A stretch of DNA of 64,000 nucleotides from positions 53,524 through 117,523 of the forward strand of contig JAJECA010000020.1 of the NCBI GenBank assembly GCA_022822265.1, in the 5' to 3' direction. Numbering within the stretch: position 1 is the stretch's first letter; each line of letters begins with the position of its first letter. Shown here piece after piece: positions 27,963-34,335 of the stretch. The notes under the pieces were generated by a model. That model was not told the origin of the DNA, did not search any database, and saw nothing but the letters and a program-made list of their open reading frames with translations. The position numbers and the translations under genes were made by a program. Source of the DNA: Acidimicrobiia bacterium. Its GTDB lineage: Bacteria; Actinomycetota; Acidimicrobiia; Acidimicrobiales; Bin134.

Positions 27963-30035
27963 CGCCTCTTGGCGGTTTGCGCAGCCGATGAAGAAGCGTG
28001 TCTGTAGAGGGTTTGAGGTTTGCATTGCCGTTTCCCAGGAGACTGGTTGGCATCCGACGTCATCGCCGATTGACATCAGCGAGCAGTCACGTTGGTGGTC
28101 GAATCCGAACAGGCTGTGGCCGAGTTCGTGGGTGACGGTAGCGAGATAGCGCCAGAAGACAAATTGGCGGCAGTTCGCGCCCGACAGGCAAGCCCACCGA
28201 TTCCTGTCGAACCAATCGGAGAGCGATTCGACTGTGGCTGCCTCGGCGACGGTGGCGGCCCTTCCAACGCCGTTATCGTCTGTCAGCCAGACTCGGCCGT
28301 ATCCATAGCCAAAGGCCTCGTCAACTGTGGCGTCCATGAGGACGAGTACGTGCCAAAGGTCGGATTGTGGGGGTTCCTGTTGGATTTCCGACGAACACAT
28401 AACGATTCGGGGATTGAGGAAGTGTTCCGATGAGGTGGATTTGGTGCTCCAGTCGATGTCGGGGCTGACGATACCAGCAGGGATGAACTCTAAATGGGCG
28501 AGGCCGCCGGACTCTTGAGCGTAGAACGGGGCAATGGTCTGGTTGAATTGGGCGGTTTCGTGTTCGAGGTCGGTTTGGGTGTATTTGCCTTGGCGGGCGC
28601 AGTAGAACACGTGCACTTCGAATTTGCCGGTGGTCTTGGCGGGGCCACTGCACCAGGAGCACCAGGAGATAGAAGAGGCGTGGGATGTGGGCCATGTGGT
28701 GGCGGTGGTGTCGCCCCAGCATTTGACGGTGCCGTCGGGGCGCAGTCCGCATGCGGAGGCGGCGCCCGCCGACACTGACGCGAACTGGCCGGGCGGCGCG
28801 TCTAGTTCTCCGAATGTTCCGGCGGTGGGCGGTCCCCAGCACACTGCGGTGTTGTCGTCGCGCAGCCCGCAGGCCAGGCTCTGTCCGGCCGACACTTCCT
28901 GGAATTGGCCTTGGGGGGCGTTGTAGCCGCGGCGGAGGTTGTTGCCCCAGCACGTCGCGGTGTGGTCTTGTCGGATGCCGCAGGAGAACCAGAACCCCGC
29001 CGACACCGATGTGAACTGTCCCTGGGGTGCGTCGAGGCGGCCGTGGGTGTTGTCGCCCCAGCACACCAGGGTGTGGTCTTCTCGGATGCCGCAGGCGTGT
29101 TCCCATCCTGCCGACACCGATGTGAACCGTCCGTCGGGTGCGTCGAGGCGTCCGTGTTTGTTGTCGCCCCAGCACACCGCGGTTCGGTCTGTTCTGATGC
29201 CGCAGGCGAAGTCCGACCAATCGATGCCCGCCGACACCGATGTGAACCGTCCCTCGGGCGAGGACGCCGACTCGAATTGCCAGTTGTAGGTCCAGCACTG
29301 CGCGGCCTGGTCGACTCGCACTCCGCAGGCGAGGTTGCGTCCGGCCGACACCGATGCGAACCGGCCTTTGGCGGGGCCGTGGTCTGCCCACGACAGCGGG
29401 GCGTAGCCGTGGGGGTCGGTGCACATGACGGTCTGGTCGTCCCGCAGCCCGCACCACCGCCCGCTGGCGCTCCGCCCCGAGAGCGAAACAAGGCAATGCT
29501 GCGACCCCGAGCAGTCCACCGGGGCGCGGTGTGCGGCCCGCAGGGCGGCCACCGCGGCGTCGTCGAGCACCAAATAGCAGAGGTTGTGGACGGCGTTGTA
29601 GCCCCACTGCACCGTGGCGAGGGTGGTCTGGCCGTCGGCGGTCTTGGCGACGGGCACGGGCTCGCCGGCGAAGCCCCGATCGGGGTTGTAGGCGCGCTCG
29701 CACCGCTCCGCAGCAGCCTGATCGCCCGGCGCGGGCGCGGAGGCTCGGGGGGCGTTGGCCCGCAGGGAGGCCACCGCGGCGTTGTCCAAGACGAGGTAGC
29801 AGAGGTTGTGGGCGGCGTTGTAGCCCCACTGGACCGTGGCGAGGGTGGTCTGGCCGTCGGCGGTCTTGGCGACGGGCACCGGGCCGTGGGCGAAGCGGAA
29901 CAAACCAGCACACCCCGCACCACCCGCCACAGACTCCCCGGCCACCGGCACCCCCACCAGCAGGCAGACAACCACAAGAACACCAGCCCAGCGCCGCCTG
30001 GCTGCGGTCTCGGCCCTCAGGGGTCTTGGGGGCAT
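27921..30035 (-). CDS. Secreted RCC1-like propeller protein with metzincin-like protease domain (paralogue B)
   Basis: A 704-residue secreted protein. The start chosen is ATG 30035, giving a signal peptide with a basic n-region (MPPRPLRAETAARRRW) and a hydrophobic core (AGVLVVVCLLVGVPVAG). It is followed by two copies of a 50-residue module (PVPVAKTADGQTTLATVQWGYN...), seven RCC1/BLIP-II-like blades of the form FTSVSAGxxxACGIRxDxTxxCWG, each with two cysteines, and a C-terminal zincin region with HELGHSLFGFDH and the Met-turn-like CSLMS. It is a tandem paralogue of the gene upstream, whose 3' end it overlaps by 19 bp. An extracellular cysteine-bonded propeller carrying a zinc protease is the likely product; its target is unknown. 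The 746-residue tracked start (30161) is unlikely. Confidence 0.85.
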   Translation of the reverse strand: MPPRPLRAETAARRRWAGVLVVVCLLVGVPVAGESVAGGAGCAGLFRFAHGPVPVAKTADGQTTLATVQWGYNAAHNLCYLVLDNAAVASLRANAPRASAPAPGDQAAAERCERAYNPDRGFAGEPVPVAKTADGQTTLATVQWGYNAVHNLCYLVLDDAAVAALRAAHRAPVDCSGSQHCLVSLSGRSASGRWCGLRDDQTVMCTDPHGYAPLSWADHGPAKGRFASVSAGRNLACGVRVDQAAQCWTYNWQFESASSPEGRFTSVSAGIDWSDFACGIRTDRTAVCWGDNKHGRLDAPDGRFTSVSAGWEHACGIREDHTLVCWGDNTHGRLDAPQGQFTSVSAGFWFSCGIRQDHTATCWGNNLRRGYNAPQGQFQEVSAGQSLACGLRDDNTAVCWGPPTAGTFGELDAPPGQFASVSAGAASACGLRPDGTVKCWGDTTATTWPTSHASSISWCSWCSGPAKTTGKFEVHVFYCARQGKYTQTDLEHETAQFNQTIAPFYAQESGGLAHLEFIPAGIVSPDIDWSTKSTSSEHFLNPRIVMCSSEIQQEPPQSDLWHVLVLMDATVDEAFGYGYGRVWLTDDNGVGRAATVAEAATVESLSDWFDRNRWACLSGANCRQFVFWRYLATVTHELGHSLFGFDHQRDCSLMSIGDDVGCQPVSWETAMQTSNPLQTRFFIGCANRQEAGWPQDPNRCPQDP
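29536..29657. repeat. N-terminal module repeat, copy in paralogue B (second module)
   Basis: About 120 bp encoding the PVPVAKTADGQTTLATVQWGYN module. It is nearly identical at DNA level to 31644-31765 in paralogue A. Confidence 0.8.
29758..29880. repeat. N-terminal module repeat, copy in paralogue B (first module)
   Basis: A further copy of the same ~120-bp module, somewhat more diverged (GTTGTCCAAGACGAGGTAGC in place of GTCGTCGAGCACCAAATAGC). Confidence 0.75.
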
Positions 30036-30058
30036 CGGTTCGGGTCTTGGGGCCAGCC
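30015..30058. repeat. 44-bp direct repeat, copy 2
   Basis: Identical to 27919-27962. This copy contains both the stop codon of paralogue A and the presumed ATG of paralogue B at 30035. Confidence 0.9.
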
Positions 30059-32179
30059 GGCTCGGCGGCGATCGGCGCAGCCGACGTAGGCGGTTTGCAG
30101 CATATTGGGGCTCCTGAGGGTGTCGTCCATGTTCTGGGCGCGCACTGCCGGGCACGCCCACGGATTGCCGCTCATGATCGAGCAGTCGGGCGGGTGGCCA
30201 AATCCGAACAGGGCGTGGCCGATTTCATGGGCAACGACGTAGTCGTAGACCCAGTAGGCAAGGTCCCGACAGCTGGTGTTGTGGCCAGCCCGGATGTTGC
30301 CGCTTTCAGTGTCTTTGCCGGAAGAGGCGTTGCTGGGACTGGGAAGATCACGCACCAACCAGGGCGAGACATCCTTGGAGCAGATGCGGCGGCTGGCATA
30401 GAGTGCCTCTACGGTGGGTATGAGGACCACGTGCCCTGCGCAGGCGCTGGGGCAGTCGCCGTTGTGATCTCTGGGTGAGATGTCCGCGAGGACGAGCTTG
30501 TGCTGGAAGCGGGCTCCGGGGTATCCGTGCTCGGCCGACTGAGCGCAGGGAGGGGACTTTCCCGGACTCGTTAGCTCTGCAAACAGGGAGTTGATGGTGG
30601 CGGTGTCCCAGTCGATGTCGGGGGACGATACGGCGGCGGGAAGGAATCTGACGTCGGCGATCCCGGAGGACTCTCGGGTGTAGAAGGCTGTTACGATGTC
30701 GTTCATCCGGTCGGTCTCGAATTGGAGGTCGGCTTGGGTGTATTTGCCCTGGGCGGCGCAGATGAACACGTACACGTCGTATTTGCTCGGCTGGGTCCAT
30801 GGGGTGGCGGCGCTGTCCCAGCACAGCGCGGCCAGCGACTCTGAGAGAGCACAGGGTGCTGGCCATTTCGTTTCTAGAACGGCTCCCCAGCACTCTCGGG
30901 TGTTGTCGGGGCGCAGGCCGCAGGCCTGGCCGGTGCCGGCCGACACCGACGCGAACCGGCCCGGTGGCGTGTCGAGCTCTCCGAATGTGCCGGCGCCGGG
31001 CGGCCCCCAGCACACTGCGGTGTCGTCGGGGCGCAGGCCGCAGGCCAGGCCCTGGCCGGCCGAGACCGCTTGGAACTGGCCTTGGGGGGCGTTGTAGCCG
31101 CGGCGAAGGTTGTTGCCCCAGCACGTCGCGGTCCGGTCGTCTTTGATGCCGCAGGAGAACCAGAATCCCGCCGACACCGATCTGAATTGGCCGTCGGGCG
31201 CGTCTAGGCGGCCGTGTTTGTTGTCGCCCCAGCAGTCCACCGTCTGGTCTTGTCGGATGCCGCAGGCGAACACGTCCAACCCGATGCCCGCCGACACCGA
31301 TGTGAACCGGCCCTGAGGTGAAGATGCGGGTGAGAAAAGCGGATCGTAACCCCAGCACAGCACCCCGCCGCTGGCCAGCACCCCGCATGCTTGCCGGCGG
31401 CCCGCGGACACCGATGTGAACCGGCCCCCCGGAGCGCCGTGCTCGCCGGTCAAGAACCGGACGTCGCGATTCTCGTCGGTGCACAAGGCGATGCCGTCGC
31501 CCCGCAGCCCGCACCAGAGCCCCCGGTCGGCCCGGGCCGACACCGAAACCAGCCCCGCGTCCTCCCCGGCACCCGCCCACAGGATCGCAGGCAGACCGGC
31601 GTCGCCCACATAACCGCCCGCCTCGGCTGCTGGCCGGGCTGCGGCCCGCAGGGCGGCCACCGCGGCGTCGTCGAGCACCAAATAGCAGAGGTTGTGGACG
31701 GCGTTGTAGCCCCACTGCACCGTCGCGAGGGTGGTCTGGCCGTCGGCGGTCTTGGCGACGGGCACGGGCTGGCCGGCGAAGCCCCGATCGGGGTTGTAGG
31801 CGCGCTGGCACCGCTCAGCCGACGCCTGGTCCCCAGACGCGGAAACGCGCCCCTGGGGGGCGCTGGCCCGCAATACGGCCACCGCGGCGTCGTCGAGCAC
31901 CAAATAGCAGAGGTTGTGGGCGGCGTTGTAGCCCCACTGGACTGTGGCGAGGGTGGTCTGGCCGTCGGCGGTCTTGGCGACGGGCACCGGGCCGTGGGCG
32001 AAGCGGAACAAACCAGCGCACCCCGCCCCGTCCGCCACAGACTGTGCAGCAACAGCCGACGAAGCCGACACCGCAGGCACCCCCACCACCAGGCTGACAG
32101 CCACGACTGCCACGGCTCTGTGCAGCCTTGATCGGGTGCGGCCCGAAACCAGCAGCCTTCCACCCATGAAGGAACCCAC
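30017..32179 (-). CDS. Secreted RCC1-like propeller protein with metzincin-like protease domain (paralogue A)
   Basis: A 720-residue protein. Signal peptide residues 1-45 (RAVAVVAVSLVVGVPAVSA). Two modules at about 62-106 and 137-180 (PVPVAKTADGQTT...NLCYLVLDDAAVA). Six RCC1-like blades from about 210 to 432, the first degenerate, with paired cysteines (ACGLRPDDTAVCWG). Then a region with SSPDIDWD and a protease segment: HEIGHALFGFGH at 651-662 and CSIMS at 666-670. The metal motif is one residue longer than the metzincin HExxHxxGxxH. GTG start at 32179 lies 6 nt after TATAGT; ATG 32167 is an alternative. Compared with paralogue B it has one blade fewer and a different middle of the protease region. 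Confidence 0.87.
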   Translation of the reverse strand: MGSFMGGRLLVSGRTRSRLHRAVAVVAVSLVVGVPAVSASSAVAAQSVADGAGCAGLFRFAHGPVPVAKTADGQTTLATVQWGYNAAHNLCYLVLDDAAVAVLRASAPQGRVSASGDQASAERCQRAYNPDRGFAGQPVPVAKTADGQTTLATVQWGYNAVHNLCYLVLDDAAVAALRAAARPAAEAGGYVGDAGLPAILWAGAGEDAGLVSVSARADRGLWCGLRGDGIALCTDENRDVRFLTGEHGAPGGRFTSVSAGRRQACGVLASGGVLCWGYDPLFSPASSPQGRFTSVSAGIGLDVFACGIRQDQTVDCWGDNKHGRLDAPDGQFRSVSAGFWFSCGIKDDRTATCWGNNLRRGYNAPQGQFQAVSAGQGLACGLRPDDTAVCWGPPGAGTFGELDTPPGRFASVSAGTGQACGLRPDNTRECWGAVLETKWPAPCALSESLAALCWDSAATPWTQPSKYDVYVFICAAQGKYTQADLQFETDRMNDIVTAFYTRESSGIADVRFLPAAVSSPDIDWDTATINSLFAELTSPGKSPPCAQSAEHGYPGARFQHKLVLADISPRDHNGDCPSACAGHVVLIPTVEALYASRRICSKDVSPWLVRDLPSPSNASSGKDTESGNIRAGHNTSCRDLAYWVYDYVVAHEIGHALFGFGHPPDCSIMSGNPWACPAVRAQNMDDTLRSPNMLQTAYVGCADRRRAGWPQDPNRCPQDP
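31644..31765. repeat. N-terminal module repeat, copy in paralogue A (second module)
   Basis: About 120 bp, nearly identical to 29536-29657. Similarity continues about 60 bp further through the GFAG(Q/E)PVPV and AYNPDRGF codons. Confidence 0.8.
31866..31987. repeat. N-terminal module repeat, copy in paralogue A (first module)
   Basis: Fourth copy of the module repeat. It encodes the first PVPVAKTADGQ unit after the signal peptide. Confidence 0.75.
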
Positions 32180-32185
32180 AAAATC

Positions 32186-32191
32186 ACTATA
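32186..32191 (-). promoter_or_regulatory. -10 box of a leaderless promoter
   Basis: TATAGT on the minus strand ends 6 nt before the GTG at 32179 of propeller-protease A, in a notably AT-rich stretch. Confidence 0.5.
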
Positions 32192-32567
32192 GATCGATTA
32201 CATATTGCACATATGATTTGGCGCAAGCACTGTAAGCAGGCAGTATCCGGCCAATACCACCGGACGCTGAAGCAGGCAGATCTTGGGCTCAGCGTGCAAC
32301 TCCCACCCTCCCATGTCCTCTATAGCTTCGGCAGTACCAACGTCATGCCCAATACCGCCTACACCTTCACCAGCGACTGGTGGCACACCCGTACCGGCCC
32401 TCCGGTCGGCACTCACGAATTCACCTGCACCACCAAACCCGCCCCCTAACCCCATCCTGGTGGGTCCCCGTCGGCAATATCCTCGATGGCCGCGCCGCAT
32501 GGAGTTCACTTCGATGTTGCCAATTGGTCCCATGGGGGTAATGGATCGCGGTTTATTCTGAGGGCCG
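32192..32567. other. Intergenic stretch without a convincing gene
   Basis: About 376 bp. The left part (32192-32220) is AT-rich against the high-GC background and holds the upstream promoter region of the propeller gene. A 78-codon plus-strand ORF (32213-32449, ending THEFTCTTKPAP) reads a little like a fragment of an extracellular beta-domain, but there is no start signal or family match. The right end has TATTCT 8 nt before the serA ATG. Possibly decayed coding DNA. Confidence 0.4.
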
Positions 32568-34148
32568 ATGGCCCGGGTATTGGTAGCAGAGAAGATCGCC
32601 GACATCGGGGTGGCCAAGCTTCGCCACGCGGGGCACGAGGTTGACGTCCGCACCGGGATGAGCCCCGGCGAGCTGCTGGAGGCAGTGGCGGGAGCACACG
32701 CGCTGATTATCCGGTCGGCTACGCAGGTGACCGCCGAGGTGTTCGACGCGGGCAGCGATCTGGCGATCGTGGGCCGGGCCGGGGTGGGTTTGGACAATGT
32801 GGACGTGGACGCCGCCACCGAACACGGGGTGCTGGTGGTGAACGACACCTTATCCAACATCATCTCGGCCGCCGAGCACACCATGGCGTTGATCTTGTCC
32901 CAGGCCCGGAACATCCCCCAGGCCCATGCTGCCCTCACCGACGGGAGGTGGGAGCGGGGCCGCTGGGAGGGCATCGAGCTGAGCGACAAGACGCTGGGCA
33001 TCGTCGGGCTGGGCCGCATCGGCCGGCTGGTGGCCGAGCGGGCGCTGGGGTTCGCCATGCGGGTGATCGCCAGTGACCCCTACGTGTCGGAGGAGATGGC
33101 CCTTCACAGCGTGATGGCGCTGGTTTCGCTGGAGGAACTGGTGGGCCAGTCCGACTTCATCACCATCCACGTGGCCCGCACCCCCGAGACCGTCGGCCTC
33201 TTCAACTCTGAGCTGCTCAAGCTGGCCAAGCCCAATCTTCGGATCATCAACGTATCCAGAGGCGGGATCGTGGACGAGGCCGACTTGGCCGAAGCAGTGG
33301 CGTCGGGGCGCATCGCCGGGGCGGCCCTCGACGTGTTCGACGGAGAGCCCATCACCGAGTCGCCGCTCTTCGACCTCGACTCGGTGGTGGTCACCCCCCA
33401 TCTGGGGGCCAGCACCGAAGAGGCCCAGAGCAAGGCGGGCGATGCCATTGCCAGCCAGGTGCTTTTGGCGCTGGCCGGGGAGTTCGTGCCCGCGGCGGTG
33501 AACGTGCCAGCCAAGAACGTCCCCGACGTGCTGCGACCCTATATCCCGCTGGCCGAGCAGCTCGGACGCCTGTTCGGGAACCTATGCGAACGGCTGCCCG
33601 AGGTTCTGGAAGTGGAGCTCATTGGCGAGATAGGCAAGCCCGACAACACGGTGGCGGTGATGTCGGTGGTCAAGGGGCTGTTGAGCGCAGTATCGGACAT
33701 GCAGGTCAGCTACGTGAACGCGATGGATGTGGCCAAAGAGAAGGGCATGGAAATACGGGCCATCAGCACGCCCACATCCAAAGAACATGTGAACCTGCTC
33801 ACCGTGCGGGGCGCGGGTCACAGTCTGGGCGGCCGGCTGACCGGGGCTCGCCAAGAGCCGGTGCTGGTGCTCGCCGACGACCACGCCATCCACATGCCGC
33901 CCGCCGATCACATGATCTTGCTGTCCAACGACGACCATCCCGGTGTGATCGGTGCGGTGGGCACCCTCCTGGGGGGCGCGGGGATCAACATCAACGACAT
34001 GAACGTGGGCCGGGCGCCCACCGGGGAGGGGGCTTCTATGGTGATCGCCACCTCCCAGCCGGTGCCCAAGGCAGTGGCCGAGGCGCTGGTGGCCATCGAC
34101 GGAGTACAGGCGGCCCGCTATTTGGGCCTGGCTCCGGCCCAAGAGTGA
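32568..34148 (+). CDS. serA: D-3-phosphoglycerate dehydrogenase
   Basis: First enzyme of serine biosynthesis. The 526-residue length is that of the long actinobacterial SerA type with catalytic, intervening (ASB) and C-terminal ACT domains. The NAD loop is GLGRIGRLVAERA, the catalytic Arg is in NVSRGGIVDEADL and His in VTPHLGAST. The ACT domain near the C-terminus (HMILLSNDDHPGVIGAVGTLLGGAGININDMNVGR) suggests serine feedback. ATG start, with GAGG close upstream or a TATTCT box 8 nt away. It lies immediately upstream of the leucine leader. Confidence 0.95.
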   Translation: MARVLVAEKIADIGVAKLRHAGHEVDVRTGMSPGELLEAVAGAHALIIRSATQVTAEVFDAGSDLAIVGRAGVGLDNVDVDAATEHGVLVVNDTLSNIISAAEHTMALILSQARNIPQAHAALTDGRWERGRWEGIELSDKTLGIVGLGRIGRLVAERALGFAMRVIASDPYVSEEMALHSVMALVSLEELVGQSDFITIHVARTPETVGLFNSELLKLAKPNLRIINVSRGGIVDEADLAEAVASGRIAGAALDVFDGEPITESPLFDLDSVVVTPHLGASTEEAQSKAGDAIASQVLLALAGEFVPAAVNVPAKNVPDVLRPYIPLAEQLGRLFGNLCERLPEVLEVELIGEIGKPDNTVAVMSVVKGLLSAVSDMQVSYVNAMDVAKEKGMEIRAISTPTSKEHVNLLTVRGAGHSLGGRLTGARQEPVLVLADDHAIHMPPADHMILLSNDDHPGVIGAVGTLLGGAGININDMNVGRAPTGEGASMVIATSQPVPKAVAEALVAIDGVQAARYLGLAPAQE

Positions 34149-34174
34149 TCGAGCACGGGGGACCGCCCGGGTGT

Positions 34175-34203
34175 TTGGAAAATGCCGAGGGCTGGCCTAG
34201 GAT
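34175..34203 (+). promoter_or_regulatory. Promoter of the leuA leader
   Basis: TTGGAA (34175-34180), a 17-bp spacer, and TAGGAT (34198-34203). The -10 box ends 7 nt before the ATG of the leader peptide, so the transcript probably begins at that ATG. Confidence 0.65.
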
Positions 34204-34210
34204 TAACCTG

Positions 34211-34246
34211 ATGAGCCGCATCCACACCCACCTGCTGCTCTTGTAG
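34211..34246 (+). CDS. leuL: Leucine leader peptide
   Basis: An 11-codon ORF, MSRIHTHLLLL, ending in four consecutive leucine codons (CTG CTG CTC TTG) right before TAG. It lies 90 bp upstream of leuA and directly before a hairpin and a terminator, which is the classical layout of an amino-acid attenuator. Ribosome stalling at the leucine codons when leucyl-tRNA is short would alter RNA folding. Its ATG is 7 nt from the -10 box, so the peptide itself appears to be read from a leaderless RNA. The track lists only a long serA shadow ending here. Confidence 0.88.
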   Translation: MSRIHTHLLLL

Positions 34247-34270
34247 GGCGAGCACCCAGAGGTGCTCGCC
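34247..34270 (+). promoter_or_regulatory. Attenuator hairpin between leader peptide and terminator
   Basis: GGCGAGCACC and GGTGCTCGCC form a perfect 10-bp stem with loop CAGA, starting at the first base after the leader stop. The Leu-codon stretch CACCTGCTGCTC (34229-34240) is complementary to parts of both arms (GAGCAC and AGGTG), so ribosome position could change this fold. Confidence 0.75.
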
Positions 34271-34273
34271 CCG

Positions 34274-34307
34274 ACCCCCTGAACCCGCAAGGGCAGGGGG
34301 TTTTTTT
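34274..34307 (+). terminator. Rho-independent terminator of the leuA attenuator
   Basis: ACCCCCTG pairs with CAGGGGGT, with an inner CCC-GCAA-GGG stem, followed by seven T residues. It ends 28 bp before the leuA ATG. Confidence 0.9.
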
Positions 34308-34335
34308 GTGAGTCAACTCCAATCGAGGCCATTTC

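Noticed and set aside
28905-30089. 394-codon plus-strand ORF opposite propeller-protease B
   Set aside because: Repetitive antisense reading of the propeller blades; no start signal or signal peptide.
28750-31600. Regularly spaced repeats that could be mistaken for a CRISPR array
   Set aside because: The units are in-frame, diverged protein blades of 100-130 bp; there are no short identical repeats with unique spacers and no cas genes.
32213-32449. 78-codon ORF in the serA upstream region
   Set aside because: No start signal, no family, and overlapping frames look equally plausible; described only as part of the intergenic stretch.
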